A stretch of 64,000 bases of DNA from Corynebacterium aurimucosum (GTDB taxonomy: Bacteria > Actinomycetota > Actinomycetes > Mycobacteriales > Mycobacteriaceae), in the NCBI RefSeq assembly GCF_030408555.1, contig NZ_CP047048.1, forward strand, positions 2,108,001 to 2,172,000, in the 5' to 3' direction. Below are positions 47,535 through 57,109 of this stretch, piece by piece. The translations under genes and the position numbers were made by a program. Under the pieces are notes generated by a model. That model did no database searches. It saw only the letters and a program-made list of their open reading frames with translations, and was not told the origin of the DNA. Position 1 is the stretch's first letter, and each line of letters begins with the position of its first letter.

Positions 47535-49235
47535 CTACAGGCCGAGGTTGAGGTCACCGGCGCGGTAGCGCGAGCCGGGGATGGCCTCGATGAGCTTCCG
47601 GGTAAACGGTGACTGCGGGTTGCTAAAGACCTCGGCCGTGGGCCCGCATTCCACCTGCTGGCCCTTCGAGAGCACGGACACGGTATCGGAGATCTGGTTG
47701 ACCACAGCTAGGTCGTGCGAGATGAAAATGTAGGTCAGGCCAAGCTCCTCCTGTAGCCGGGCCAGCAGCCGCAGGATTTGGGCCTGCACGGTGACGTCGA
47801 GGGCGGAGACAGCCTCATCGAGGATGACCAGCTCCGGCTCCACAATCATCGCGCGGGCGATGGCCACGCGCTGGCGCTGACCGCCGGAGAGCTCGCGCGG
47901 GCGCCGGTCATAATAATCCGGGTTAAGGGCGACCAGCTCGAGGAACTCTTTGGCCTTGGCTTTCGCGCTGCTTGCCGACGCCCCCTTCAAATTCCGCAGC
48001 GGCTCCGCCACCGTCTGGCCAATCGTCTGCTTGGGGTCCAGCGAGCCATAGGGGTTCTGGTAGACCAGCTGGATGTTGTTTCGCTCTTCGCGCGAGGCCT
48101 TGCCGCGCAGGCCTACGATGTCGCGCCCGCCGACGGTGATGCTGCCCGCAGTCGGGGTATTGAACATGGCGATGCTGCGCCCGGTGGTGGTCTTGCCGGA
48201 GCCGGACTCGCCCACGATGGCGTGGGTCGAGCCCTTGGCCACGGTGAAGGAGATGTCATCGACCGCGGTGAAATCACCGAAGCGCTGGGTCAGGCCTTCG
48301 ACGCGCACCAAAGGTTCGCTGGCAGCGCGAGTAGTCGGCGCGCCGGTAGATTCAGATGAAGCACGCTGAGTGCTTAGGTTGCCCTGGGGTGCGACGGCGC
48401 GGGCAGTTGACGTGCCGGCGTCGGCGACGGTGAGGGAGGGGGCGTCGGCAAGCAGGCGTTTGGTGTAGTCGTGGCGCGGGTTGGTCAGTACTGTGGCGGC
48501 TAGGCCTTCCTCGCGCAGCTGGCCAGACTCCATGACCACGACGCGGTCGGCGCGGTCACCGGCCACGGCTAGGTCGTGGGTAATGAAGAGGATGCCCATG
48601 CCGAGCTCTGCGCGCATGTCATCGAGGAGGTCGAGGATGATCTTCTGCACGGTGACATCGAGGGCGGAGGTGGGCTCGTCGGCGATGATGAGGTCCGGCT
48701 CCAGTGCCACCGCAGCGGCAATGAGTACGCGCTGCTTCATGCCGCCGGACAGCTCATGCGGGTACTGGTGATAGCGGCGCGCAGGATCATCGATGCCGAC
48801 TCGCTCCAACAGCTCCAACGCCTTAGCCTTGCGCTCTGCAGCGCTGCCGACCTTGTGGATGCGCAGCCCCTCCTCCACCGAGGCGCCGATGGTCTGGACC
48901 GGGTTGAGGGAGTTATTGGGGTCCTGCGGGATCAGCCCGATGCGACGCCCTCGCAGCTCACGCCACTGACGGCGGCGCAGCGAAGTGATATCGCGGCCAT
49001 CGAAGGTGATGGTTCCGGCGTCGATGGTGGCATTCGAGGGCAGCAAACCGATGGCTGCCATGGCGGAGGTGGTCTTGCCGGAGCCGGACTCGCCCACGAT
49101 GGCGGTCATCTGCCCAGGATGCACCTCGAGGCTGACGCCCTGGACCGCGGGAACGTCACCACCTGCGGTGGAATAGGACACGTTGAGGTCCCGCACGTGC
49201 AGCAGGGGCTGCGCTGCATTCTTTGAAACAGACAT
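47535..49235 (-). CDS. ABC transporter ATPase, two fused nucleotide-binding domains (Dpp/Opp type)
   Basis: 566-residue double ATPase for peptide/nickel-type import. NBD1: Walker A GESGSGKTTSAMA (about 39-51), signature LSGGMKQRV, Walker B DLIIADEPTSALD. NBD2: GESGSGKTTTGRS, LSGGQRQRVAIARA, ELVILDEAVSALD. A Ser/Thr/Ala-rich linker joins them (about residues 265-305). In NBD2 the Walker B ends DEAVSALD rather than DEPTSALD, common in DppF-like domains. One base separates it from the permease gene upstream. Confidence 0.92.
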   Translation of the reverse strand: MSVSKNAAQPLLHVRDLNVSYSTAGGDVPAVQGVSLEVHPGQMTAIVGESGSGKTTSAMAAIGLLPSNATIDAGTITFDGRDITSLRRRQWRELRGRRIGLIPQDPNNSLNPVQTIGASVEEGLRIHKVGSAAERKAKALELLERVGIDDPARRYHQYPHELSGGMKQRVLIAAAVALEPDLIIADEPTSALDVTVQKIILDLLDDMRAELGMGILFITHDLAVAGDRADRVVVMESGQLREEGLAATVLTNPRHDYTKRLLADAPSLTVADAGTSTARAVAPQGNLSTQRASSESTGAPTTRAASEPLVRVEGLTQRFGDFTAVDDISFTVAKGSTHAIVGESGSGKTTTGRSIAMFNTPTAGSITVGGRDIVGLRGKASREERNNIQLVYQNPYGSLDPKQTIGQTVAEPLRNLKGASASSAKAKAKEFLELVALNPDYYDRRPRELSGGQRQRVAIARAMIVEPELVILDEAVSALDVTVQAQILRLLARLQEELGLTYIFISHDLAVVNQISDTVSVLSKGQQVECGPTAEVFSNPQSPFTRKLIEAIPGSRYRAGDLNLGL

Positions 49236-49236
49236 G

Positions 49237-50091
49237 TTAGGCCTCCACGGGGAAGTTCTGGGACAGACGGTTGGCGGACATCACCACGGCCACCAGCGCG
49301 ATGCCGGGCAGGATAATGAGCCACCAGGCGGTGGCCATGAAGTCGCGGCCCTCGGCGATGATAAGCCCCCACTCCGGGGTCGGAGGCGGGGCGCCGTAGC
49401 CCAGGAAGCCGAGGATCGACAGCTGCAGAATGGCAGTGCCGAACTGCAGGGTGGCCAGGGCAATAACCGGGGTGAGTGAATTGGGAAGGATATGGCGGAA
49501 GAGCACGGTGGCGTGGGTGGCGCCCGCACCGTACGCGGCCTCGATGTAGTCCGAGCTGGCTACGGAGATTACCTGGGAGCGGGCCAAGCGCGCGAAGGTC
49601 GCCACCGAGGTCGCACCGACAGCCACCGCCGCCTGTACGGAACCAAAGCCCAGCACGATGATGATGGACAGCGACAGCAGGATGCCCGGGATGGACAGCA
49701 ACACGTCGACTACGCGCATGAGGACGGTATCCACCGCTCCGCGCAAAGAGCCGGCGAGAAGGCCGATCAGCGTGCCGACGACCAGGCCGACGGCCACGGC
49801 GATGAGCGCGCCGAGCAGCGACTGGCGGGCACCGTAGATGATGCGCGCGTAGAGATCGCGTCCCACCGCGTCTGTTCCCATGATGTGCCCGGACTCCCCT
49901 GGCGGCAAGAGGGCCACATCGGTGCCCGCATAAGGGTCTGCTGAGGTAAACAAGCTCGGGAACAGGGCCGCCAAGAAAGCGATCGCGAGGATCACGATGG
50001 CGATGATGGAACCCGGCGCGAGCCACGGGTTAGAGGTCTGGCGGCGCGGCGCCCGTGTAGAACGCAGCGGCTTAGTGTGCGTCATGCTCAT
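49237..50091 (-). CDS. ABC transporter permease, DppC type
   Basis: 284-residue inner-membrane permease. After an Arg-rich cytoplasmic start, one helix (SIIAIVILAIAFLAALFPSLF) is followed by the OppC/DppC motif GTDAVGRDLYARIIYGARQSLL and a five-helix BPD domain ending with the EAA loop region EAAYGAGATHATVLFRHILPN. The start overlaps the upstream permease stop by 4 bp. Confidence 0.92.
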   Translation of the reverse strand: MSMTHTKPLRSTRAPRRQTSNPWLAPGSIIAIVILAIAFLAALFPSLFTSADPYAGTDVALLPPGESGHIMGTDAVGRDLYARIIYGARQSLLGALIAVAVGLVVGTLIGLLAGSLRGAVDTVLMRVVDVLLSIPGILLSLSIIIVLGFGSVQAAVAVGATSVATFARLARSQVISVASSDYIEAAYGAGATHATVLFRHILPNSLTPVIALATLQFGTAILQLSILGFLGYGAPPPTPEWGLIIAEGRDFMATAWWLIILPGIALVAVVMSANRLSQNFPVEA

Positions 50092-51113
50092 GAGCGCACC
50101 GTCCTTTCCGAAGTAGTGGCCGAGGAGTCAGTCGCCGGGGTGGCGGCGGAATCTGTGCGGTGAGCAGAACTGCGTTCCGGGGTGCTGGCGCGCAGGCGCG
50201 GGTCCAGCACCGGGTAGAGCAGGTCCACCACGAGGTTGATGATGATGTAGGAAGTGGCGGCGATGAGAACCACCGCCAGCAGAACCGGGGTATCGCGGTT
50301 AGCCACGGCCTGGGCCACCATGTATCCCAAGCCAGTGCGGCCGAAGACGGTTTCGGTCACCACGGCACCGCCAACGAGTTCACCGAAGAGCAGGCCCGCC
50401 ATGGTCAAGGTAGGCAGCAACGAGTTACGCAAGACGGTGCGCCAGAAAATCCCGGACTCCGAGGCACCGCGTGCGCGTACCGCTTGAACGAAGGGCCGTG
50501 ATTGCGTCTCGTCGATGGAGCGAATCAGCACCTGAATCAACGGCGCGGCCATGGGCACCGACAGCGTCAGGGTAGGCAGGATGAGGCCCTCCACGCTGCC
50601 GGGTTCGATAACGCGCACCCAGCCCAGCTGGAAGGAGAAGAACTGGATGAGCAGGATGGCAATCCAGAATCCCGGCAGAGAGACCATGAAGGAAGGCAGG
50701 CCTCGGAAAAAGGAACCGATGGCACCGAGCCCCGGCAGCGTCGCTAGGAAGGCAACGAGCACGGCCACGATGAGTGCCACGCCGATGGCGCTGGCGGCGA
50801 GGATGAGGGTGTGGGGAAGGGCGTCGGCAAGCAGCGTAGCTACCGGGGCGCCCGACTGCGTCGAGTTACCAAAGTGCCCGGTAAGGAAGCCACCCAGGGA
50901 CGTGAAGTACTGCACGAAGAGCGGCTTGTCCGCGCCCATTTCCTCCCGGATGGCGTCAATCTCCGCCTGGGATAGGCCCAGAGCGGGGTCGCCGAAGCGG
51001 GACTGCACGGCATCCGACGGCAGCGCCGACAGAAGCAGGAAGGCCACGGTGTAGGTAATGAGCAGCACGAGGAGGGCCTGCCCAATGCGGCTGAAAATCT
51101 GGCGAGTTGTCAT
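50088..51113 (-). CDS. ABC transporter permease, DppB type
   Basis: 341-residue partner permease with six membrane helices; QALLVLLITYTVAFLLLSALPSDAV is the N-terminal helix typical of DppB/NikB. The EAA region reads VRARGASESGIFWRTVLRNSLLPTL. The C-terminal 35 residues are Ser/Thr/Arg-rich and hydrophilic, longer than in most homologues. The ATG follows the binding-protein stop directly (TAAATG). Confidence 0.92.
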   Translation of the reverse strand: MTTRQIFSRIGQALLVLLITYTVAFLLLSALPSDAVQSRFGDPALGLSQAEIDAIREEMGADKPLFVQYFTSLGGFLTGHFGNSTQSGAPVATLLADALPHTLILAASAIGVALIVAVLVAFLATLPGLGAIGSFFRGLPSFMVSLPGFWIAILLIQFFSFQLGWVRVIEPGSVEGLILPTLTLSVPMAAPLIQVLIRSIDETQSRPFVQAVRARGASESGIFWRTVLRNSLLPTLTMAGLLFGELVGGAVVTETVFGRTGLGYMVAQAVANRDTPVLLAVVLIAATSYIIINLVVDLLYPVLDPRLRASTPERSSAHRTDSAATPATDSSATTSERTVRS

Positions 51114-52766
51114 TTATTTCTCCTCCTCATTCGATGCTGCGCGCTGCGGCGCGGCGTCGATGCTGACCTCGTAGAACCACGGGCGTGCCACCGATTCCGG
51201 GCTAAAACCCGAAATGCCCGGCCGCACGGCATAAACCACGGGTTCCTCGAAGAGCGGGAGCACATAGGCCTGCTCGGTGAGGTAGTCCTGGACCTCTTCC
51301 GTGGCCTTGATGCGGCCTTCTTTATCGGGGGTATCGAGGACGGCGTCGAGAAGCTCCTGCAGGTGTTCGTCGATGGGATTGCCCTCCGCGTCCTGGTTGA
51401 GGAAGGCATCGCGGTTGTTGATGCCGTAGAGCGAGGTGATGACGTCGTAGTCGGCGCGGCCCACCATCGAGTGGTAGATCTGCACCTTGTTGATGTCCTT
51501 GGCATCGGCATTCTGGGTGGCCTGGTCACCAGCATTGACCTGGATACCAATGCCCAGGGCGCGCAGCTGATCCTGCACCATGGTCATGACTTCCTTGGAG
51601 CGCGGCTGCGGCAACGCGGTGTTGGTGCGCAGGACGAGGCGCTGGCCGTCCTTGACGCGGATGCCATCGGGCCCGGGCTCCCATCCGGCCTCATCGAGAA
51701 GGCGCTTGGATTCCTCCGGGTCGAAGGTATAGGCGGCGGACTGGTCCTTATACGCCAGGCCGGTCTCGGCCACGGAGGAGGTGGCGAGCGGGTAGGACTC
51801 GGAGAAGAGCACGCGAAGGATCTCCTCGCGGTCCACGCCGTGGATGATGGCCTCGCGCACGCGCTTGTCGTGCAGCAGCGGGTGGTCGAAGCGGAAGGCG
51901 AACTGGTTGTTCATGGAGTTCGTGCCGCGTGAGACGATGTCAACACCTTGTTCTTTCAGCAGCGGCTCCTGCGGGGCGGAGATCTGGCGGGCGATATCGG
52001 CCTGGCCGGAAAGGATTGCTCCGGTGCGCACCGATTCCTCGGCGGCGAGGATGTAGTGGACGCCGTCGATCTCCGCGCGGCCCTGGTGCTTGGCCGCTGG
52101 TGGGGCCCAGTCGTAGTCCTCACGGGTCTTGAGCTTGAGGTCGGTGCCGATTTCTTCCGACTCCACCACAAAGGGGCCAGAGCCAATAACGTTGACCGCG
52201 TTGCCGGGGCCGAAGCCCTCGTTGTCTAGAGCCAACGTGGAATCAGAGAGCAGGCCGGCGTTATAGGCGGAAGTGGCTTGGAGGAAACCCGGGGAGGGCT
52301 GAGTGAAGTAGAACTTCACGGTGTCCTCGTCCACGACTTCGCCGCGGTCATAGTTGGCGATCTGCTCGGAGCTGGTCAGCGTGCGGGATTTATCGCCGCG
52401 GCCGAAGAGGTCGAAGTTGGCCACGACGTTCTCGGCGGTCAAAGGAGAACCGTCGGAGTAGGTGACGTCGGTGCGGATAGTAAACGTGTATTCCGTGGCA
52501 TCGGCGTTGACCTTGGGCATCTCCGTGGCGATCCATGGCGAGAGTTCCAGGGTCTCGGGGTCTTGGTAGAGGAGGCGGTCGGTCAGCTGGTTGACCACGC
52601 CACCGTTGGGGTAAAAGCCGGCGGCCGGCGGATAGAGCGTGCGGAAGAATTGCGGCTCGAGGTAGGTGAGGACGTTATCCTCCCCGTCCGGCCGGTCCGC
52701 GGCAGAGCAGCCCGCTAAGGCGAGGGCTGCTGCCAGGGTGGCGGCGAGTGCGCGTAGAGTTTTCAC
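51114..52766 (-). CDS. ABC transporter substrate-binding lipoprotein (KPN_01854-like)
   Basis: 550-residue secreted lipoprotein of the SBP family 5. GTG start at 52766; the signal peptide VKTLRALAATLAAALALAGC ends in a lipobox LALAGC. The frame further upstream has no signal character. EFTIRTDVTYSDGSPLTAENV-type features (here EYTFTIRTDVTYSDGSP near residue 95) mark family 5. By arrangement and CMD-gene neighbours it fits the KPN_01854 subgroup, judged from memory. First gene of the importer operon, divergent from the FAD protein. Confidence 0.88.
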   Translation of the reverse strand: MKTLRALAATLAAALALAGCSAADRPDGEDNVLTYLEPQFFRTLYPPAAGFYPNGGVVNQLTDRLLYQDPETLELSPWIATEMPKVNADATEYTFTIRTDVTYSDGSPLTAENVVANFDLFGRGDKSRTLTSSEQIANYDRGEVVDEDTVKFYFTQPSPGFLQATSAYNAGLLSDSTLALDNEGFGPGNAVNVIGSGPFVVESEEIGTDLKLKTREDYDWAPPAAKHQGRAEIDGVHYILAAEESVRTGAILSGQADIARQISAPQEPLLKEQGVDIVSRGTNSMNNQFAFRFDHPLLHDKRVREAIIHGVDREEILRVLFSESYPLATSSVAETGLAYKDQSAAYTFDPEESKRLLDEAGWEPGPDGIRVKDGQRLVLRTNTALPQPRSKEVMTMVQDQLRALGIGIQVNAGDQATQNADAKDINKVQIYHSMVGRADYDVITSLYGINNRDAFLNQDAEGNPIDEHLQELLDAVLDTPDKEGRIKATEEVQDYLTEQAYVLPLFEEPVVYAVRPGISGFSPESVARPWFYEVSIDAAPQRAASNEEEK

Positions 52767-52885
52767 GGTAATGCTTTCAGAAAGTCGGTAGTCGGTTTGT
52801 GCTGTGTCTCTGGATTTAACACAACGCATACTGAGCGGTATTATTCCACTAGACAGCACAGTCTAAAAGTTTGAGGTTGATTTAT

Positions 52886-54775
52886 ATGCCCGCCATCGCC
52901 ATCGTCGGGGCCGGCCCGCGCGGTATCTCGCTGGTCGAGCGCCTTGCGGCCCATCTGCGCGCGACCCCCCTTCATTCACCCCTGCGACTCCACATCATCG
53001 ACGATGCCCCGCTGGGCGCCGGCCGCATTTGGGATACGGATCAGACCCGCACGCTGTGCATGAACACCCTGGCTGGCGCGGTCACGTTATTCACCGAGCC
53101 TGATTCCACGACCACCGCGCCGGTGCTGGAGGGTCCCATTCTCTACGAGTGGATCCAGCTTCTGCGCGGCGAGCGCCCCGACATCGCGCCCGCCAAGCTA
53201 AAGCTTTATGATTCCCACCCGCCGCGCGAGGGGCTCGCCGCCTCATTTGCCACAGAGCTCGCGCAGACCCGCCCGGAATCCAACCCTTCCCGCGCGCTCT
53301 ACGGCGCCTACTTGGAGTGGGTCTTCGAGGTTGCGCTGGCTCAGCTGCCGGAGAGCGTGGACGTCGTCCAGCACCGTGCGCGCGCGTTGTCCGTAGAGGA
53401 GCGCGGTGAACAGGACGCCATCGAGCTTTCCGACGGCACCACCGTCACCGCCGATGCCACCGTCCTGGCTTATGGCTGGCAGGTGCCTGCCCTGACCGAG
53501 TCCGAGCGTGCCCTGGCGGAGGCCGCAGATTCCGGCCTGCACTGGGTGCGCCCAGATAACCCGGTGGAGCAACCGGTGTCTGAGGTTCCTGCGGGCGAGA
53601 AGGTCCTAGTTCGGGGCCTGGGCATGGGCTTCTTCGACGTCATGGCGCTGCTCACCATCGACCGCGGCGGCGAGTTCGTCGAGGATCCCTCCACCCGCTC
53701 CGGGCTGCGCTACGAACCCAACGGCGAGGAACCGCACTTCATCGTCTCCTCCGGCCGCGGCTACCCTTATATCCCGAAGTCGGAGTATCACGCGCTGCCA
53801 CCAAAGGCTGAGCTGACCCGCTTCCGCGCCGCGGTCGCCGCGCTTGATCCGGAAGCGGAGCTGGACTTTAGCACGCAGCTGCTACCGCACATTCTGCGTG
53901 ATTCCTACGCCGAATACTACGAGAACCAGGCTCGTGTATTCCCAGATGCCCTGCAGCGCCCGCTTGCGGATATCCTCGCCACGATTGATTCCACGGAGCT
54001 CACCGCCCCAGATCTCCGAGGCATGGCGGATCAGCTGCGCGTGACGCTGGAGGGCACATCGACTGACCCCCTCGACCTTGCCCACTGGGCGAACCCGCTG
54101 GCGGACTTCGACAGCGCGGAGGGCGCCGAGATCACCGAGTACATCGCCGAGGGCCTCGCCCGCGATATCCGGGAGGCCGTCGCCGCCGCCGATTCCCCGC
54201 TGAAGTCCGCGCTGTGGGCCATCTCAGCCGCGCGCAAGCCCTCCTCCATCGCCGGCTCGGAGGGCCGGATGACGTGGGAGTCCCGGACCAGCACCTACAA
54301 GGAGTTCATGGCCTTTGGGCAGATGGTGGGCTCCGGCCCGCCGCTCTTCCGCACCCGCCAGCTGCTGGCGCTTGTCGACGCCGGCCTCGTCACCTTCCTG
54401 GGCCAGCGCCCCCAGCTGGAGATCGGTGAGAAGTTCACGCTGCGCACCGCGCACGGTGAGGCTTCCTCCACCTGGCTTATCGACGCCTGGATGCACTCCC
54501 CCGATGTCCGCCGCGCCGGCGACCCACTTGCGGTATCTCTCAACGGACGTGTTCGCGCGTTCGTCGACCATGGGCAGGCCACCGGCTCGCCGGAGACGAC
54601 ATGGAACCGTCGCGTGGTCAACCCCGGCGGCACCGAGGACCCGCGCCTGCACATCGTCGGCATCCCCACCTATTCGCAGTGGCCGGATACCACCATCTCC
54701 CCCATGCCGGGCACCGATCCGCTCATGCTGCAAGAAACCGACCGCACGGCCGGTTCCCTGCTCACTTCCCTCTAA
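52886..54775 (+). CDS. FAD/NAD(P)-binding protein (NAD_binding_9 / COG4529 type)
   Basis: 629-residue flavoprotein. The N-terminal dinucleotide-binding motif VGAGPRGISLVERL is at residues 6-19, and GAGRIWDTDQTRTLCMNT is typical of the family. A second nucleotide-binding glycine stretch is VRGLGMGFFDVMALL (about residues 240-254). The ATG at 52886 has GAGG upstream; a TTG five codons earlier is less likely. Members stand near peptide-synthetase, siderophore or importer genes, with reactions mostly unknown. Divergent from the importer, sharing a 119-bp promoter gap. Confidence 0.85.
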   Translation: MPAIAIVGAGPRGISLVERLAAHLRATPLHSPLRLHIIDDAPLGAGRIWDTDQTRTLCMNTLAGAVTLFTEPDSTTTAPVLEGPILYEWIQLLRGERPDIAPAKLKLYDSHPPREGLAASFATELAQTRPESNPSRALYGAYLEWVFEVALAQLPESVDVVQHRARALSVEERGEQDAIELSDGTTVTADATVLAYGWQVPALTESERALAEAADSGLHWVRPDNPVEQPVSEVPAGEKVLVRGLGMGFFDVMALLTIDRGGEFVEDPSTRSGLRYEPNGEEPHFIVSSGRGYPYIPKSEYHALPPKAELTRFRAAVAALDPEAELDFSTQLLPHILRDSYAEYYENQARVFPDALQRPLADILATIDSTELTAPDLRGMADQLRVTLEGTSTDPLDLAHWANPLADFDSAEGAEITEYIAEGLARDIREAVAAADSPLKSALWAISAARKPSSIAGSEGRMTWESRTSTYKEFMAFGQMVGSGPPLFRTRQLLALVDAGLVTFLGQRPQLEIGEKFTLRTAHGEASSTWLIDAWMHSPDVRRAGDPLAVSLNGRVRAFVDHGQATGSPETTWNRRVVNPGGTEDPRLHIVGIPTYSQWPDTTISPMPGTDPLMLQETDRTAGSLLTSL

Positions 54776-54828
54776 CCTCACACAGCGAAAGCGCCGAGGC
54801 CCACACTGCCTTGGCGCTCTCGGTGGTT

Positions 54829-55989
54829 TTAGTCCAGGGCGTCGAGGGCTTGCTCCAAGTCCGCGAGCAGGTCATCAATGGACTCAATGCCCACGGAGAT
54901 GCGCACGAGGTCTGCCGGCGGGACGAGTTCGGAGCCTTCCGCGGAGATATGGGTCATGTTCTGTGGGTGCTCGATGAGGGACTCCACACCGCCGAGTGAC
55001 TCCGCCAATGAGATGAGCTTGGTGTTGAGACAGATCTGGCGAGCATGCTCCTCGCTATGGAAGCGCACGGACATCATGCCGCCAAAGCCGCGCATCTGCT
55101 TCTTCGCCAGCTCGTGGCCCGGATGCGAGGGCAGGCCCGGGTAGAGAACCTGCTTGACCTCCGGGCGGGACTCCAGGAATTCCGCCACGGCCTGTGCATT
55201 GGAGCAGTGGCGATCCATGCGAACCTCCAGGGTCTTTATGCCGCGGGCGGTGAGGTAGGCGTCAAAAGGCGAAGACACCGCGCCGACGTTGCCCTGGAAG
55301 TACAGCAGGCGCTCATCCATCTCAGCGGAGTTGGTCACGACCGCACCACCCAGCACATCCGAGTGGCCGCCCAGGTACTTCGTGGTGGAGTGCAGAACGT
55401 GATCCGCGCCCAGCTCCAGAGGGTTCTGCAGGTAGGGAGTGGCGAAAGTGTTGTCGACGACAATCTGGACGTCGCCAGCCGCCTTGACTGCCTTAGTGAC
55501 CGCAGCGATATCCGTGATCGTCGTCGCCGGATTGGTCGGGGTCTCCAACCAAATGAGCTTGGTGTTCTCCTTCAACGCCGCCTCCACCGCCGCGGTATCG
55601 GCGGTATTAACGATGGACAGCTCGATGCCCCACTCACCGTAGTCATGGTGCAGGAGACGGTACATGCCGCCGTAGGCATCGTTACCCAAAATCACGTGGT
55701 CACCTGGGCGCACGATGATACGGATGAGGGTATCGACGGCCGCCATGCCCGTGGCGAAACAGCGAGCATACTCGGCATTCTCTAGCGCCGCGAGGGTCTT
55801 CTCTAGGGAATGAACGGTGGGGTTGGCCACGCGACCATACTCGTAGCCGCCGCGCAGCTGCGCGAGGCCATCCTGCTGGTACGTGGTGGAAGCGTAAATC
55901 GGTACGTTGATGGATCCCATGTAAGGATCCGGCTGGTAACCGGCATGGATGGAACGGGAAGAAAAGCCAAGAGTGCGGTTGTCAGTCAT
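54829..55989 (-). CDS. metB: cystathionine gamma-synthase
   Basis: PLP enzyme of transsulphuration that condenses O-acetylhomoserine with cysteine, 386 residues. The PLP-binding Lys lies in HSTTKYLGGHSD (about residue 206), with YEYGRVANPT and ASTTYQQDG in the substrate region. Length and sequence match corynebacterial MetB. ATG at 55989 is three codons inside the longest frame. Single gene, divergent from mscS. Confidence 0.93.
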   Translation of the reverse strand: MTDNRTLGFSSRSIHAGYQPDPYMGSINVPIYASTTYQQDGLAQLRGGYEYGRVANPTVHSLEKTLAALENAEYARCFATGMAAVDTLIRIIVRPGDHVILGNDAYGGMYRLLHHDYGEWGIELSIVNTADTAAVEAALKENTKLIWLETPTNPATTITDIAAVTKAVKAAGDVQIVVDNTFATPYLQNPLELGADHVLHSTTKYLGGHSDVLGGAVVTNSAEMDERLLYFQGNVGAVSSPFDAYLTARGIKTLEVRMDRHCSNAQAVAEFLESRPEVKQVLYPGLPSHPGHELAKKQMRGFGGMMSVRFHSEEHARQICLNTKLISLAESLGGVESLIEHPQNMTHISAEGSELVPPADLVRISVGIESIDDLLADLEQALDALD

Positions 55990-56001
55990 GAGGCACAAGT
56001 C

Positions 56002-56017
56002 TAGACCAAGCTGTTCA
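56002..56017. promoter_or_regulatory. degenerate McbR-like site upstream of metB
   Basis: TAGAC-CAAGCT-GTTCA resembles the McbR palindrome TAGAC-N6-GTCTA of C. glutamicum methionine genes, but only three of five right-arm bases match. It lies 12-27 bp before the metB ATG, where a repressor would act. A weak call. Confidence 0.3.
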
Positions 56018-56105
56018 GTTGCGAGAAAGACTAGCTTTTTATATTCAACTCTCTTCCCTACTATCGATAGGCGTCAGTCGTGAGCGACAAAAAGAAAGGA
56101 CACGC

Positions 56106-57107
56106 GTGACTGCATTATCCGCACGCCTAGGCTCAGCCTCCGAAACAGCCAACGACGCCGTCGACACAGTCACCAGGTGGTGGCAGACCGAAAACATGCA
56201 GTCCTGGCTCATAGACAAGCCCATCGGCATTGCTCTCATTCTCATCGTCGCCATCATCGGTAGCTGGCTGCTGCGGCGGCTCATCACCAAACTGGCAGAC
56301 AACAGCATCAAGAAGGGCAAGCTCAGCTCGCCGCTCTCCCCTCGCAAAGCTCACCGAACAACCGATAAGGCGCTCGAGAAAACGCAAGAGGCACGGCGCA
56401 CCTCCCGCATCCAGACTCTCGCCGGCGTCGGCCGCTCCGCGGTCGCCATATTCGTCTGGGTCTGGGCAGTGCTGGCCATCTTGGACAAGCTCGGCGTCAA
56501 CGTCGCCCCGCTCGTGGCCTCAGCCGGCGTGGTTGGTGTCGCCCTTGGTTTCGGTGCCCAGGCGCTGGTCAAGGACTTCCTCTCCGGCATTTTCATGCTC
56601 ATGGAGGACCAGTACGGCATCGGTGACACCATCGACCTCGGCAACGGGGTCTTCGGCGATGTAGAGTCCATTTCCCTGCGTATCACCACGGTCCGCGACA
56701 TCGATGGCGCGCTATGGTACGTCCGCAATGGCGAAATCCTGCAGGTGGCCAACCACTCCGACCGCTACTCCGTAGCCCGCGTCCAGGTCCCCATCGCGCT
56801 GAGCAACGACCCCACCCGAGCAGTCGACGTCATCACCACCGCAGCAGAAGAAGCCGCCCGCGACTCCGACATCAAGGACTTCATCCTGGCCACCCCCACG
56901 GTCAACGGCATGTCTGGCCTGGAAGTGGACCACATGTCCTACCGCGTTTCCGTCAAGACGCTACCGGGCAAGCAGTGGGATGTGCAGCGCGCCATGCAGG
57001 CGAAAATCCTCACCGCCATGCACACGGAAGGAATTACCACGCCCTACCCGAGGGGGATGGCTATCTTTGATCTGGAAGAACCCAGCCTGACGAGAAAGGA
57101 AGATTAG
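56106..57107 (+). CDS. mechanosensitive ion channel, MscS family
   Basis: 333-residue channel that releases solutes under hypo-osmotic stress. A first helix (IGIALILIVAIIGSWLL), a second (AVAIFVWVWAVLAIL) and the pore helix VVGVALGFGAQALVKDFLSGIF precede the beta domain (DQYGIGDTIDLGNGVFGDV). GTG at 56106 has AAAGGA upstream. The truncated haemoglobin gene follows after 2 bp. C. glutamicum MscCG is longer with a C-terminal extension; this looks like the short MscS/YggB-like form. Confidence 0.9.
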   Translation: MTALSARLGSASETANDAVDTVTRWWQTENMQSWLIDKPIGIALILIVAIIGSWLLRRLITKLADNSIKKGKLSSPLSPRKAHRTTDKALEKTQEARRTSRIQTLAGVGRSAVAIFVWVWAVLAILDKLGVNVAPLVASAGVVGVALGFGAQALVKDFLSGIFMLMEDQYGIGDTIDLGNGVFGDVESISLRITTVRDIDGALWYVRNGEILQVANHSDRYSVARVQVPIALSNDPTRAVDVITTAAEEAARDSDIKDFILATPTVNGMSGLEVDHMSYRVSVKTLPGKQWDVQRAMQAKILTAMHTEGITTPYPRGMAIFDLEEPSLTRKED

Positions 57108-57109
57108 GC

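Noticed and set aside
56002..56017. A confident McbR operator at metB
   Set aside because: Only one half-site is intact, so it is listed with low confidence and not used as an argument.
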